Source: an uncultured Sphingomonadaceae bacterium (GTDB lineage: Bacteria; Pseudomonadota; Alphaproteobacteria; Sphingomonadales; Sphingomonadaceae). From it: DNA of 52,222 bases. Where the stretch lies: NCBI GenBank assembly GCA_947488845.1, contig CANLBM010000019.1:1-52222 (forward strand). The letters run 5' to 3'. The position numbers and the translations under genes are program-made. The notes under the pieces were generated by a model. The model saw only the letters and a list, made by a program, of their open reading frames with translations, made no database searches and was not told the DNA's origin. Positions 1 to 9,651 of the stretch are shown in pieces. How positions within the stretch are numbered: the stretch's first letter is position 1; every line of letters begins with the position of its first letter.

Positions 1-234
1 GGGCCGCCCAGCAGGGCGACCTTAACCGCCGGAACTCTAACTTAGCCGGTGGACCACCCTAATGGGGCAGGCCACCACGCCTGTCGCAGGGACGGAGAAG
101 ACAATAAGCGATTGGTAGCGGTGTAGGACAGCGGTTTTTCGCACCCTCTCCCCTGAGGAGAAAGGATTGGTAAGTTTCGCAAACTATCATCGTAAGTATT
201 GGAATATATTGTAAAAATTCAGTTGCGATCAGGA
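1..234. other. left window edge, no gene recognised
   Basis: I see no open frame of useful length that resembles a known protein, and no RNA gene. The short frame starting at base 3 reads into a stop near base 57 and looks like the tail of something that continues outside the window. Because the opposite end of the window is a transposase end, this edge might also be a repeat or insertion-sequence end, but no terminal repeat can be shown. The region would serve as downstream sequence for the minus-strand gene that stops at 235. Confidence 0.3.
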
Positions 235-1074
235 TTACAGCGACCGGAAATAATCGTCCCAGCTTTGATGCGGCCTTCCTGTGGCCGCCTGATAATCGCC
301 GGCCCTGTCGAGCGCGCCGTTGCGGATGCCTTCATAGATACCGGCGATCACGGTTCCGATGAATTCACCCAGTTCCGCAATCCGTTCCTCGCGATATTCA
401 GCGACCGACATCGAGCGATATTGAAGCTGTGTTCCGAACGTCCGGTTCAGATATTCCACAAGCTGCGCCTGGGTAAGCAATTCGCCATGGAGATTATAGG
501 TTTGGCCATCATGCTTGGGATCGGTCAACATGCAGGCATAGGCGTAAGCCAGTTCTGGTCGGGTGGTATATCCGCATTTCCCGTCATCAGCACAGTTGGC
601 GATTTCACCCCGTGCCTTGTACGTCTCGATATATTCCACATCGGGCTCGATATAGATTCCGTTGCGGCCGATCGCCCAGGCAAGCCCGCTCGCCCTTATG
701 TCCGCCTCGGTCTGACGATTGCTTTGCACAATGGGCGAAAAGTCAGTGCCTTTTCCGGCACCCTGGATGCTGGTGTAGACGATCTTCTTCACACCGGCAG
801 AGGCGGCTGCGTTTATCACGTTGCGATGCTGTTGGATACGATCGTCGGGCGCCGCCATCCCCGACACAAGAAGCACCGTATCGACACCCGACAGTGACCG
901 CTCCAGCTGTTCGCGATCGTTATAGTCACCGGCACGAACTTCGATATCCATGCCTTTTGCCTTTTCGGGCGTGCGCGCGAGACCGATGACCGGTCCGCCG
1001 CTGTTCATTCCGGAAAGAGCCTTGGCGATTTCCTCTCCGAGATGACCGGTGACGGCGGTAACGGCAATGCTCAT
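235..1074 (-). CDS. NmrA/QorB-like NAD(P)-dependent oxidoreductase
   Basis: This is an atypical short-chain dehydrogenase of the NmrA/QorB type, 279 residues. The N-terminus carries a Rossmann motif (VTAVTGHLGEEIAKAL, with the Gly-rich turn TGHLG). It is followed by an acidic AGDYND segment and a VSGMAAPDDRIQQHRN stretch typical of quinone-oxidoreductase QorB and NmrA-like redox sensors. There is no classical YxxxK catalytic pair, as expected for the family. I chose the ATG at 1074 because AGGAAA lies about 9 bases upstream; an upstream in-frame ATG at 1125 has no ribosome binding site. Likely role: NAD(P)H-dependent reduction of quinones or sensing of NAD(P)H. The substrate is unknown. It is followed on the same strand by the M24 peptidase only 75 bases upstream, but co-transcription is not proven. 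Confidence 0.8.
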   Translation of the reverse strand: MSIAVTAVTGHLGEEIAKALSGMNSGGPVIGLARTPEKAKGMDIEVRAGDYNDREQLERSLSGVDTVLLVSGMAAPDDRIQQHRNVINAAASAGVKKIVYTSIQGAGKGTDFSPIVQSNRQTEADIRASGLAWAIGRNGIYIEPDVEYIETYKARGEIANCADDGKCGYTTRPELAYAYACMLTDPKHDGQTYNLHGELLTQAQLVEYLNRTFGTQLQYRSMSVAEYREERIAELGEFIGTVIAGIYEGIRNGALDRAGDYQAATGRPHQSWDDYFRSL

Positions 1075-1149
1075 GGTGATATTTCCTGATTCTTGTCGAG
1101 AAAGATTATAGCGCCAGTGTACCAACTGAAACAGACTGACACAATTGCC

Positions 1150-2310
1150 CTATCCAAACGGCCGGTAAATATCCGCTTGTGGCCGGGTAAACCACTCCGG
1201 CCCCGACGCTGTCATATAGAAATGGTCTTCCAGCCGGATGCCATATTGGCCGGGTACCACGATCATCGGTTCGTTGGAAAAGCACATACCCGCCGCCAGC
1301 GGTGTCCGGTCTCCTTTGACGAGATAGGGGCCTTCGTGGATATCCAGACCGATGCCGTGGCCCGTGCGGTGCGGGAGGCCCGGCAAGTCATAGTCGGGGC
1401 CGAGACCGTGGCTGATCAGCACGTTGCGGGCGGCTTTGTCTACATCTTCGCAGCGCGTGCCTATGGCGGCGGCGGCGAACGCGGCTTGCTGGGCTTCTTT
1501 CTCCGCGTGCCAGAGTCGTTCGATCCCGCTGTCCAGTCTCGTCAGGGCATAGGTGCGGGTGATATCGCTATTATAGCCGTCGATCGTGCAGCCGGTGTCG
1601 ATCAGGATCAGTTCACCCTCCTGCAACGCCGGGTCGCCGGGCACGCCGTGCGGGTGGGAGGTCGCCTCACCAAATTGCACGGCGCAAAAGCTGTTACCGC
1701 CATCGGCGCCGCCGGCGCCGTGCAGGCGATCGATTTCGGCGATCACGGCGCTGGCTTTCATGCCCGGCCTGATCCACTCGAAGACCGTCTGATGGACCGA
1801 CAGCGTCAGCTGCATCGCCGCAATCATCAGATCGATCTCGGCCTGTGATTTTATAGCGCGCAGCGGCGCAATGATGGAGGCGGCAGAGCCATGGAGGACC
1901 GGTTTTTCCAGCTGTGCCAGCGCATCGAACAGGCGTGCGGCATGACCGTAGGAACATTCGGGATCGAGCGCGCATTGCTGACAGCCCGCGTCCGCCAACA
2001 GAGACGCGATCAGCGCGAACGGGCTTTCATGCTCCTCCCAGAATGCCATTTCCGAAGCCATCGGGAATTTGGCGCGGATCGCGGATTCCTCGAATTTCGG
2101 GCAGATGAAGATCGTGCGATCCGCCGTCAGCAATATCCCGACAAAGCGCTCGCTCTCATAGAATGCCTCGGCGAAGAAATAGCGCATATTGCTGCCCGGC
2201 GTGATCAGGATCGCATCCAGCCCGTTTGCGGACATGGTCTGGCGCAGATTGTCCAGCCGCTGTTCGCGTTCGGCGTTCCCGATCGATGGCGGTCGCGATG
2301 CTGTGGTCAT
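1150..2310 (-). CDS. M24 family metallopeptidase (Xaa-Pro aminopeptidase/dipeptidase-like)
   Basis: A 386-residue creatinase/aminopeptidase-P-type enzyme of peptidase family M24. The N-terminal creatinase-like domain (about 10-140) is followed by the pita-bread catalytic domain. All five metal ligands are visible in order: Asp238 (LIDTG), Asp249 (SDITRT), His318 (RTGHGIG), Glu347 (FSNEP) and Glu361 (RLEDH). No signal peptide is seen, so it should be cytoplasmic and cleave X-Pro bonds of peptides. The start at 2310 gives the usual N-terminus; a longer frame back to 2418 would overlap fghA. It sits 37 bases after fghA on the same strand, so it may be the last gene of the formaldehyde operon, although the function is not obviously related. 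Confidence 0.85.
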   Translation of the reverse strand: MTTASRPPSIGNAEREQRLDNLRQTMSANGLDAILITPGSNMRYFFAEAFYESERFVGILLTADRTIFICPKFEESAIRAKFPMASEMAFWEEHESPFALIASLLADAGCQQCALDPECSYGHAARLFDALAQLEKPVLHGSAASIIAPLRAIKSQAEIDLMIAAMQLTLSVHQTVFEWIRPGMKASAVIAEIDRLHGAGGADGGNSFCAVQFGEATSHPHGVPGDPALQEGELILIDTGCTIDGYNSDITRTYALTRLDSGIERLWHAEKEAQQAAFAAAAIGTRCEDVDKAARNVLISHGLGPDYDLPGLPHRTGHGIGLDIHEGPYLVKGDRTPLAAGMCFSNEPMIVVPGQYGIRLEDHFYMTASGPEWFTRPQADIYRPFG

Positions 2311-2347
2311 GCCGGGAAACTCGAGTAAGGGTCCGCCAATGCTACGA

Positions 2348-3175
2348 TCACAACCGATCGGCGTGCCAGAGCAAATGATCTGCCATATAGGTGGAGATGA
2401 AATAATAGCTGTGGTCATAGCCTTCGCGCATATTCAGGCTGAGCTTTATTCCCGCCTTGTCGCATGCGTCCGCCAACAATTGCGGCTTCAGCTGTTCCTC
2501 GAGAAAATTATCGCTCGTTCCCTGATCGACCAGGATGTCGGCAACGCGCGCGCCGTCCTCGATCAGCGCGCAAGCATCATATTCGCGCCACGCCGCCTGA
2601 TCGTTGCCGATATAGCCACCCAGCGCCTTCACACCCCAGGGGCAGTGGATCGGCGAGACAATCGGCGAGAAAGCCGACACGCTTTTAAAGCGATCCGGAT
2701 TGCGCAGCGCGATGGTCAGCGCCCCATGGCCGCCCATACTGTGGCCGAATATGGCCTGCCGTTCCATATCGACCGGGAATTCCCTGACGATCAAGGCTGG
2801 CAGTTCCTGTTCGATATAGCTGCGCATGCGGAAATGCTTCGCCCACGGCTCTTCGGTAGCATCGACGTAAAAGCCGGCGCCCTGCCCCATGTCATAGGCC
2901 TCGTCATCGGCCACGCCTTCGCCGCGCGGCGAAGTGTCCGGCGCGACAATGATCAGGCCCAATTCGCTGGCAGCCTTGCGATATTCACCCTTTTCCATGA
3001 CATTGGCATGGGTGCAGGTCAGCCCGGACAAATACCAGACGACCGGCAGTTTTACGCCTTGTTCATGATCGGGAACATAGACGGCGAAGGTCATCTCCGT
3101 GCCGGTTTCAGCGGACGCATGGGAATAGACCCCCTGCGTTCCGGCGAAGCTTCTGTTGGTGGAGATAGTCTCCAT
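2348..3175 (-). CDS. fghA: S-formylglutathione hydrolase
   Basis: The 275-residue protein is an esterase-D family alpha/beta hydrolase that hydrolyses S-formylglutathione to formate and glutathione, the second step of glutathione-dependent formaldehyde detoxification in the cytoplasm. The nucleophile elbow GHSMGG puts the catalytic serine at 146; Asp222 (QGTSDNF) and His255 (GYDHSYYF) complete the triad. The family signature LSGLTCTHANV with its conserved cysteine is at about 49-59. The start codon overlaps the stop of the upstream dehydrogenase gene by one base (TAATG), which implies translational coupling. Length and motifs match the family, so the call is firm. Confidence 0.96.
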   Translation of the reverse strand: METISTNRSFAGTQGVYSHASAETGTEMTFAVYVPDHEQGVKLPVVWYLSGLTCTHANVMEKGEYRKAASELGLIIVAPDTSPRGEGVADDEAYDMGQGAGFYVDATEEPWAKHFRMRSYIEQELPALIVREFPVDMERQAIFGHSMGGHGALTIALRNPDRFKSVSAFSPIVSPIHCPWGVKALGGYIGNDQAAWREYDACALIEDGARVADILVDQGTSDNFLEEQLKPQLLADACDKAGIKLSLNMREGYDHSYYFISTYMADHLLWHADRL

Positions 3176-4284
3176 TAAAAGACGACCACGCTGCGGATGC
3201 TTTCGCCGGCGTGCATCAGGTCAAAGCCCTTGTTGATCTCTTCCAGCGACAATGTGTGGGTGATCATCGGGTCGATCTCGATCTTGCCGTTGACATACCA
3301 GTCGACGATTTTCGGAACATCGGTCCGGCCGCGTGCGCCGCCGAACGCCGTGCCTTTCCAGACCCGTCCCGTGACGAGCTGGAATGGCCGGGTGGAGATT
3401 TCCTTACCGGCTTCGGCCACGCCGATGATTATGCTTTCGCCCCAGCCGCGATGACAGGCTTCGAGAGCCTGACGCATCACGTCGGTATTGCCGGTGCAAT
3501 CGAAGGTATAATCCGCGCCGCCGTCGGTCAGCGCGACCAGATGTTCGACGATATCGCCCTTGATCTTCTTCGGATTGACGAAATGGGTCATGCCGAATCT
3601 TTTGCCCCATTCCTCGCGGTCGTCGTTGATATCGACACCGATGATCTTGTCCGCGCCGACCATCCGCGCGCCTTGCAGCACGTTCAAGCCAATGCCGCCA
3701 AGACCGAAGACGATGACATTGGAGCCGGGCTCCACTTTCGCCGTGTTGGTCACCGCGCCGACGCCGGTGGTGACGCCGCAGCCGATATAGCAGCTGGTGT
3801 TGAACGGCGCGTCGGTGCGGATCTTGGCAACCGCAATTTCCGGCACGACGATGAAGTTGGAGAAGGTCGAGCAGCCCATATAATGATAAATCGCTTCGCC
3901 CTTGTAGGACATGCGGCTGGTGCCGTCGGGCATCAGCCCCTGCCCCTGGGTCGCGCGGATCGCGGTGCACAGGTTGGTCTTGCCCGACAGGCAGCTTTTG
4001 CACTGGCGGCATTCCGGCGTGTAGAGTGGAATCACATGATCGTCGGGCGCCACCGAGGTCACGCCGGCTCCGACTTCGCGCACGATACCGGCGCCTTCAT
4101 GGCCAAGCACGCTCGGGAACTTGCCTTCGCTGTCCAGACCATCGAGCGTATAGGCATCGGTGTGGCAAATACCGGTCGCCATGATCTCGACCAGCACTTC
4201 GCCCGCTTTCGGACCCTCCAGATCAAGCTCGACAATCTCGAGTGGCTTCTTGGCTTCAAATGCTACGGCTGCGCGGGTTTTCAT
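3175..4284 (-). CDS. frmA: S-(hydroxymethyl)glutathione dehydrogenase (class III alcohol dehydrogenase)
   Basis: A 369-residue zinc-dependent class III alcohol dehydrogenase. It oxidises S-hydroxymethylglutathione, formed from formaldehyde and glutathione, with NAD, and can also act as an S-nitrosoglutathione reductase. Catalytic zinc ligands Cys40, His62 and Cys169 are visible, as are the structural zinc cysteines 92, 95, 98 and 106. The nucleotide-binding turn FGLGGIG is at 193-199. It is directly followed by fghA with a one-base overlap, so the pair forms a complete formaldehyde-to-formate module. No regulator of the FrmR type lies next to it. The intergenic region to the divergent acyl-CoA dehydrogenase (4285-4472) must contain its promoter, but I could not assign one. 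Confidence 0.96.
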   Translation of the reverse strand: MKTRAAVAFEAKKPLEIVELDLEGPKAGEVLVEIMATGICHTDAYTLDGLDSEGKFPSVLGHEGAGIVREVGAGVTSVAPDDHVIPLYTPECRQCKSCLSGKTNLCTAIRATQGQGLMPDGTSRMSYKGEAIYHYMGCSTFSNFIVVPEIAVAKIRTDAPFNTSCYIGCGVTTGVGAVTNTAKVEPGSNVIVFGLGGIGLNVLQGARMVGADKIIGVDINDDREEWGKRFGMTHFVNPKKIKGDIVEHLVALTDGGADYTFDCTGNTDVMRQALEACHRGWGESIIIGVAEAGKEISTRPFQLVTGRVWKGTAFGGARGRTDVPKIVDWYVNGKIEIDPMITHTLSLEEINKGFDLMHAGESIRSVVVF

Positions 4285-4472
4285 ATTAGGGATATTCCTC
4301 GGTTAAACAATTTTCGCTGTTGTAGTTCACAGTGGTCAGTGTCCGCAAGGCCCACTTTGCAATTTGATCGGGCCGGATACGCAACAATCTTTGATTTGAC
4401 CAAGGCACCGGATTGACGGTTGATCTTCCCGCCGCAATCGTTTCAATGAAATAGACATTGGGAGAAGCAGAA

Positions 4473-5624
4473 TTGATCCAGGATTATACGGACATACGCG
4501 AAGAGGTCGCCAAGCTTTGCCAGAAATTCCCGGGAGAATATTGGCGGGCACGGGACAAGGCGCGCGAATATCCCAGCGATTTTGTCGCAGCGCTCGGTGA
4601 AGCGGGCTATCTTGCGGCGCTGATCCCCGAGGAATTTGGCGGCGCCGGATTGCCGATCTCGGCGGCAGCGGCGATCCTCGAGGAAATCCAGGCGCAGGGC
4701 TGCAACGGCGGCGCTGTGCACGCGCAAATGTATATCATGGGCACGATGTTGCGCCATGGATCGGACGCGCAAAAAGCACAATATCTGCCGAAAATCGCGA
4801 CTGGCGAACTCCGCCTGCAGGCCTTTGGCGTGACCGAACCGACCAGCGGCACCGATACGCTGGCGCTGAAGACCGTGGCCAAGCGGGACGGCGATGATTA
4901 TGTCATCAATGGCCAGAAATTATGGACCAGCCGCGCCGAGCATAGTGACCTGATGCTGTTGCTCGCCCGCACTACGCCGCGTGATCAGGTGGCCAAGCGC
5001 ACCGATGGCCTGTCGGTATTTCTCGTCGACATGAACGCGGCCAAGGACAACGGGCTGACCATCCGGCCGATCGACACGATGATGAACCACAGTACCACCG
5101 AATTGTTCTTCGACAATATGCGCGTACCCGCCGCCAATCTGATCGGCGAGGAAGGCAATGGCTTTCGCTATATCCTCTCCGGCATGAATGCCGAGCGGTT
5201 GCTGATTGCGGCGGAATGTATCGGGGACGCCAAATGGTTCATCGAGAAAGCAACCGCCTATGCCAAGGAGCGGGTGCTGTTCGACCGGCCGATCGGCCAG
5301 AACCAGGGCGTCCAGTTCCCGATTGCCCGTGCCTATGCGCAGATGCGCGCCGCCGAGCTGCTGGTTCACGAGGGCCTGCGCAAATATGAAGCCGGCGAAA
5401 ATTGCGGCGAGGAAGCCAATATGGCCAAGATGCTCGCCGCCGACGCCAGCTGGGCCGCCGGAGAAGCCTGCGTCCAGACCCACGGCGGCTTCGGCTTTGC
5501 TGCGGAATATGACGTCGAGCGCAAGTTCCGCGAGACCCGGCTCTATCAGGTCGCTCCGATCAGCACCAATATGATCCTCTCCTATGTCGCCGAACATGTG
5601 CTGGGTCTGCCGAGGAGCTATTGA
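4473..5624 (+). CDS. acyl-CoA dehydrogenase with atypical active-site segment
   Basis: A 383-residue FAD-dependent acyl-CoA dehydrogenase. It has the usual helical N-terminal domain, the FAD/substrate signature FGVTEPTSGTDT (about 119-130), the second beta-sheet signature and the C-terminal QTHGGFGFA segment. The start is the TTG at 4473, preceded by GGGAG at 8 bases; there is no ATG close by. In many members the catalytic glutamate lies in an IYEGT motif near the C-terminus. Here the aligned segment reads LYQVAPIST, so that residue is replaced by Gln. Either the base lies elsewhere, as in isovaleryl-CoA dehydrogenase, or the chemistry differs. The gene overlaps the following hydratase (TGATG), suggesting coupled desaturation and hydration of an acyl-CoA. 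The substrate cannot be told from the sequence. Confidence 0.88.
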   Translation: MIQDYTDIREEVAKLCQKFPGEYWRARDKAREYPSDFVAALGEAGYLAALIPEEFGGAGLPISAAAAILEEIQAQGCNGGAVHAQMYIMGTMLRHGSDAQKAQYLPKIATGELRLQAFGVTEPTSGTDTLALKTVAKRDGDDYVINGQKLWTSRAEHSDLMLLLARTTPRDQVAKRTDGLSVFLVDMNAAKDNGLTIRPIDTMMNHSTTELFFDNMRVPAANLIGEEGNGFRYILSGMNAERLLIAAECIGDAKWFIEKATAYAKERVLFDRPIGQNQGVQFPIARAYAQMRAAELLVHEGLRKYEAGENCGEEANMAKMLAADASWAAGEACVQTHGGFGFAAEYDVERKFRETRLYQVAPISTNMILSYVAEHVLGLPRSY

Positions 5625-6451
5625 TGAGCGACTGGGCAGACTGGATCGGCAATAGCGAGACGCGCCATGACGTGATCACGCCGGGCCTGCTGCACCGCTT
5701 TTGCGCGACCATCGACCAGCCGGTCACCGACGACATTCCGCAAGGGCTGCACTGGTGTCTTGGCCTGCCCGATACACCGACCGCGCAGCTCGCCGAAGAC
5801 GGTCATCCGGCAAAGGGCGGTTTCCTGCCGCCGATTCCCCTGCCCCGCCGCATGTGGGCTTCGAGCAGCGTTTCGTTCGAACACCCGCTGCAGCTCGGCG
5901 ACGAAATTTCGCGCGTTTCGACCGTCGCCAGCATAGAGGAGAAATCCGGCAAGTCGGGCGATCTGGTGTTTGTCGCGGTCGACCATGAAACCCGCGTCGG
6001 CGATATTGTCGCGATCAGGGAGCGACAGAATATCGTCTATCGCGAACCGGCCGCAGCTTCGGCACCGGCACGCCAGACCAGCAGCGCAGCGCCGGACCTT
6101 CAGGACTGGGACTGGCAACAGACAATCGTCCCGTCCGAGCCCTTGCTATACCGCTATTCGGCGCTGACCTTCAACAGTCACCGCATCCATTATGACCGGC
6201 CCTATGCGATGGACAAAGAAGGCTATCCCGGTCTGGTCGTGCAGGGACCGCTGATGGCGACATTGTTGCTCAATCTGGCCGCACGCGAACTGGGAGTAAA
6301 CAGGCTCTCAAGCTTTTCCTTCCGGGGCCAGGCGCCCGCTTTCGCCAATGCCGCGATCTATCTCGTCGGCAAACAGGAGGACGAGAATATTGCGCTCGCC
6401 GTGATCGGCCAAGACGGAAAAGAGATCATGACCGCGCAGGCCGCGATATAG
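5624..6451 (+). CDS. MaoC/FAS1-type acyl-CoA hydratase (mesaconyl-C4-CoA hydratase-like)
   Basis: A 275-residue double hot-dog protein of the type annotated as 3-methylfumaryl-CoA (mesaconyl-C4-CoA) hydratase or HTD2-like dehydratase. The N-terminal FAS1-like hot-dog domain includes the LPPIPLPRRMWASSSVSF segment. The second domain begins around 170 and contains SALTFNSHRIHYDRPYA, the hydratase-2 motif with the catalytic Asn/His pattern, followed by VVQGPLMATLLL. The ATG at 5624 overlaps the dehydrogenase stop codon, and the pair is very likely one operon. By family it should add water across an alpha,beta-unsaturated acyl-CoA made by the upstream enzyme. The specific substrate (mesaconyl-CoA or another branched enoyl-CoA) is inferred only from the family. 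Confidence 0.85.
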   Translation: MSDWADWIGNSETRHDVITPGLLHRFCATIDQPVTDDIPQGLHWCLGLPDTPTAQLAEDGHPAKGGFLPPIPLPRRMWASSSVSFEHPLQLGDEISRVSTVASIEEKSGKSGDLVFVAVDHETRVGDIVAIRERQNIVYREPAAASAPARQTSSAAPDLQDWDWQQTIVPSEPLLYRYSALTFNSHRIHYDRPYAMDKEGYPGLVVQGPLMATLLLNLAARELGVNRLSSFSFRGQAPAFANAAIYLVGKQEDENIALAVIGQDGKEIMTAQAAI

Positions 6452-6466
6452 GGGGAACGGAACCCT

Positions 6467-6534
6467 CCGTTCGTGCTGAGCCTGTCGAAGCATGATGGCG
6501 CGCACCCGTCCTTCGACTGGCTCAGGACGAACGG
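6467..6534. repeat. REP-like palindromic repeat, copy 1
   Basis: CCGTTCGTGCTGAGCCTGTC at the left and an inverted version ending GGCTCAGGACGAACGG at the right form an imperfect palindrome. Two further copies with the same arms occur at 26151-26240 and 50246-50331. Each is intergenic. This is the dispersed repeat type I associate with sphingomonads; it could act as an mRNA 3'-end stabiliser. Confidence 0.75.
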
Positions 6535-6570
6535 GAGCGAGCCGAGATACCCAATTCCAGCCGCAAAAGA

Positions 6571-6609
6571 AAAGCCCGGCGGCTGCGGTTCACGCAGCCA
6601 CCGGGCTTT
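6571..6609. terminator. bidirectional rho-independent terminator between hydratase gene and katG
   Basis: Arms AAAGCCCGG/CCGGGCTTT and, inside them, GGCTGCG/CGCAGCC form a long stem with one C/A mismatch and a GTTCA loop. The A and T runs at the outer ends provide U tracts in both directions. It lies between the plus-strand hydratase gene and the convergent katG, so it can end both transcripts. Confidence 0.85.
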
Positions 6610-6627
6610 CCAGCACATCATGCCAGC

Positions 6628-8865
6628 CTAGAAACGGTCGGCGTTCATCACCTTGGTCCAGGCCGCAGCAAAGTCTTCGACAAATTGCTGGTCGGCGTCA
6701 TCCGACGCATAGACTTCCGCAACCGCGCGCAATTCCGAATTGGATCCGAAGATCAGGTCAACCGGCGTCGCGGTCCAGACCAGTTTGCCCGTCTCGCGGT
6801 CGCGGCCCTCGTATAGGCCCATGTTCGCATCCGACTTCGCCCATTTGGTTTTCATGTCGAGCAGATTGACGAAAAAGTCGTTGCTCAACTGGCCGGGGCT
6901 GTCGGTAAAGACGCCATGGGACGCCTTGCCCGCGTTGGCGTTGAGGCTCCGCAACCCGCCGACCAGCACCGTCATTTCCGGTACCGTCAGGTTGAGCGCA
7001 TCGGCCTTGTCGACCAATGCTGCCGCTGGCGCCATATCCGCACCGGCTGCATAATAGTTGCGGAAGCCATCGGCCTTGGGCTCGAGATAGGCAAAGGATG
7101 CCGCGTCGGTCTGCTCCTGCGTGGCATCGACGCGTCCGGGCGTGAACGGCAGGCTGACCTTGTGGCCCGCCTTGCTCGCCGCCTGCTCGACCGCAGCATA
7201 GCCGCCAAGAACAATCAGGTCAGCCAGCGAAACCTGCTTGCCGCCCTTGGCACTCCGGTTGAAATCCTTCTGGATCGCCTCCAGCTTGCCCAGCACCTTG
7301 GTCAGTTCCGCCTTGTCATTGACGGCCCAGTTGCGTTGCGGTTCGAGCCGCAGTCGCGCCCCATTGGCACCGCCGCGCATATCGCTGCCGCGGAAAGTCG
7401 AAGCCGAAGCCCATGCCGTCCGTACAAGCTCGGGCGTGGTCAGGCCCGAGGACAGGATTTTCGACTTGAGCTGCGCAACATCGGAATCACCAATCATCGC
7501 ATAGTCAGCTGCGGGCAACGGATCCTGCCAGACGAAGGTCTGGCTCGGCGCGTCGGCACCGAGATAGCGAGCCGAGGGGCCAAGATCGCGATGGGTCAGC
7601 TTGAACCATGCACGGGCAAAGGACGCCGCGAATTCATCAGGATTTTTGTGCCAATGCTCTGCAATCTTGCGGAAACCGGGATCTTCCTTGACCGCAATAT
7701 CGGTGGTGAACATGATCGGCGCGTGGGTCTTGCCCGGGATATGCGCGTCCGGCACCATATTGGCCGCATTCGGATCGCTTGGAATCCACTGGGTCGCACC
7801 GGCCGGGCTCTTGACCTTGACCCATTCGAAGCCGAACAGATTGTCGAGATACTGGTTGGTGAAAGCGATCGGATTGGCCGACCATGCGCCTTCGAGACCG
7901 CTGGTAATCGTATCCTCGGCATTGCCCTTGCCGCATTTATTGGCCCAGCCCATGCCCTGGCTTTCGATTCCCGCAGCGGAAGGTTCGTCACCCATGCATT
8001 CCTCGGGCTTGTGCGCACCATGCGCCTTGCCGAACGTGTGACCACCGGCGATCAGTGCCAATGTTTCCTCGTCGTTCATTGCCATATTGCCAAAGGCACG
8101 GCGGATATCGGCAGCGGCCGAAATCGGATCATGATTACCGTTCGGTCCTTCCGGATTGACGTAGATCAAACCCATCTGGGTCGCAGCGAGCGAGCCCTTG
8201 AGGTCGCCCTTGCCGTCGCGGCGATTGTCTTCCAGCATCTTGGCTTCGGGACCCCAGAATATGAGATCGGGTTGCCATGCATCCACGCGGCCACCGGCAA
8301 AGCCGATGGTCTTGAAGCCCATATCCTCCAGCGAGACATTGCCGGTCAGCACCATCAGGTCGCCCCAGGACAATTTGCGGCCATATTTCTGCTTGATCGG
8401 CCAGACCAGACGCCGTGCCTTGTCGAGGCTGACATTGTCGGGCCATGAATTAAGCGGTTCGAACCGCTGCTCGCCGCCGTCAGAACCGCCGCGTCCGTCA
8501 CCGACCCGATAGGTGCCGGCGCTGTGCCAGGCCATGCGGATGAAGAACGGGCCATAATGGCCATAATCGGCCGGCCACCAGTCCTGCGAAGTGGTCAGGA
8601 CCTTGCGGATATCCTCCTTGACCGCTGCAAGGTCGAGCGTCGCGAATTCCGCTGCATAGTCAAAGTCCGGCCCATAAGGATTGGACTGCGCTTCGTGCTG
8701 GCGAAGCGCCGCGAGGTCGAGGCTCTGCGGCCACCAGTCCTTGTTGGACATGGCGCCCGGCGGATCCTGCACCACCGTTTTTTGCGCCTGAGCCGGGCTT
8801 GCTATCGCCAGTGGCGCCATTGAAGCGGCCAGCAAGGCAAAAAGCGAAACTTGTGATTTGAACAT
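6628..8865 (-). CDS. katG: catalase-peroxidase KatG with N-terminal signal peptide
   Basis: A 745-residue bifunctional haem catalase-peroxidase that removes hydrogen peroxide. The distal pocket [11 protein letters not shown] gives Arg110, Trp113 and His114. The covalent Trp113-Tyr235-Met261 adduct residues are all present, and the proximal haem ligand is His276 (AGGHTFG). The C-terminal half repeats the peroxidase fold without the haem residues, as usual. Unlike most KatG proteins it starts with a clear signal peptide: a basic start, a hydrophobic stretch at about 8-22 and an SPAQAQ site near 23-28. The enzyme is therefore probably periplasmic, like the plasmid-type KatP. The start has AGGAG 7 bases upstream. 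No OxyR gene is adjacent. A terminator at 6571-6609 closes the gene. Confidence 0.95.
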   Translation of the reverse strand: MFKSQVSLFALLAASMAPLAIASPAQAQKTVVQDPPGAMSNKDWWPQSLDLAALRQHEAQSNPYGPDFDYAAEFATLDLAAVKEDIRKVLTTSQDWWPADYGHYGPFFIRMAWHSAGTYRVGDGRGGSDGGEQRFEPLNSWPDNVSLDKARRLVWPIKQKYGRKLSWGDLMVLTGNVSLEDMGFKTIGFAGGRVDAWQPDLIFWGPEAKMLEDNRRDGKGDLKGSLAATQMGLIYVNPEGPNGNHDPISAAADIRRAFGNMAMNDEETLALIAGGHTFGKAHGAHKPEECMGDEPSAAGIESQGMGWANKCGKGNAEDTITSGLEGAWSANPIAFTNQYLDNLFGFEWVKVKSPAGATQWIPSDPNAANMVPDAHIPGKTHAPIMFTTDIAVKEDPGFRKIAEHWHKNPDEFAASFARAWFKLTHRDLGPSARYLGADAPSQTFVWQDPLPAADYAMIGDSDVAQLKSKILSSGLTTPELVRTAWASASTFRGSDMRGGANGARLRLEPQRNWAVNDKAELTKVLGKLEAIQKDFNRSAKGGKQVSLADLIVLGGYAAVEQAASKAGHKVSLPFTPGRVDATQEQTDAASFAYLEPKADGFRNYYAAGADMAPAAALVDKADALNLTVPEMTVLVGGLRSLNANAGKASHGVFTDSPGQLSNDFFVNLLDMKTKWAKSDANMGLYEGRDRETGKLVWTATPVDLIFGSNSELRAVAEVYASDDADQQFVEDFAAAWTKVMNADRF

Positions 8866-9614
8866 CTTTCTCTCCTGTTGAATTCCCGGTTTTTCGGTTC
8901 TGGAGAAAGCTCTAGGCTCAAATTAATAGGTGACGAAATCAGTAAATTTCCTGAGAGTAATCGAACCTGTCGATCATCGGTGCACCCGAAGATGATGGCG
9001 AGCGGCTTCCGGAAATTGGAAATATTGGAAGAGGATAAGCGGGGATTTATAGGGGGCTGCGGCGCGAATGTTATCGGGCCAACCGCAATATTTGGTTGGT
9101 CGGAAGCAAAGCCCGTCCGCCAAAATAGTCTGAACGCCTCAATCCCGAACGTCGATTTCTGAAATTTTCGCTGGATACAGGAAAGAAGCTCGGCGGTAGG
9201 GTCGCATAAACCGCCGAGCTTCCCCTGGATACCCAAAAATGGGCTTGGTGCGGCATGGGGATAAAACGAAATAAACTAGTCCGTCACATCGGTGCCGCAA
9301 GATTTTGTTAACCGAGTCTTATTGCGGATGCTGTGATCCCCATCACTGGTAAAATAAAAAAGCTGATCGCGAACCATAATATCCGCCCGCTGATTGGTGC
9401 AGGATGCCAAAGCCGGATCGGATTGTTCGGAAGGGGGGGGTGGTGCGAAGCCGCCTGCGTGACGAGTAGCGACTTCGCAAAAGCGGGCTAGCCGATATGC
9501 GCGCCTATCGTTGTGACCGGTATCACTCCGGTTCGCTGCGGTGATGACTGCATTCCATTTGTCGCTGTCACGGACACGTCCTTGCAACAGAAAATCAGCA
9601 ACGGGCGCGGGTTC
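8866..9614. other. intergenic stretch upstream of katG, no convincing gene
   Basis: This stretch holds the katG promoter region and several open frames that do not resemble proteins. The longest minus-strand frame here stops at 9276. Its C-terminal part (VRDQLFYFTSDGDHSIRN, then a Cys a few residues before the end) looks more protein-like than the rest, and a hairpin at 9185-9222 follows it. However, it has no credible start codon or ribosome binding site and is crossed by a run of eight G at about 9433-9440. I therefore regard it as at most a remnant or an unrecognised small gene. Confidence 0.35.
9185..9222 (-). terminator. terminator-like hairpin
   Basis: Arms GAAGCTCGGCGGT (9185-9197) and ACCGCCGAGCTTC (9210-9222) pair perfectly over 13 bases with a 12-base loop. 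On the minus strand the stem is followed by only a short pyrimidine run (TTTCC), so termination would be weak. It suggests a minus-strand transcript arriving from about 9276-9600. Confidence 0.45.
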
Positions 9615-9651
9615 AAAAAAAAACGGGAGCTTATCCGAAGATAAGCTCCCG
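9615..9651 (-). terminator. very strong rho-independent terminator, minus strand
   Basis: On the minus strand a 12-base perfect stem CGGGAGCTTATC/GATAAGCTCCCG closes a UUCG tetraloop and is followed by nine U residues. This is a textbook intrinsic terminator, yet no recognisable protein gene lies just upstream of it on that strand. It marks the 3' end of a transcript that begins somewhere in 9652-10335. Confidence 0.88.

Noticed and set aside
3211..4416. Long plus-strand reading frame opposite the class III alcohol dehydrogenase gene
   Set aside because: It is the antisense shadow of frmA, with no ribosome binding site and no protein-like composition. GC-rich genes give such frames throughout this window.
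8802..9236. Minus-strand frame upstream of katG
   Set aside because: It overlaps the katG start, has no ribosome binding site and ends in the katG signal peptide region in another frame. It is more likely chance.
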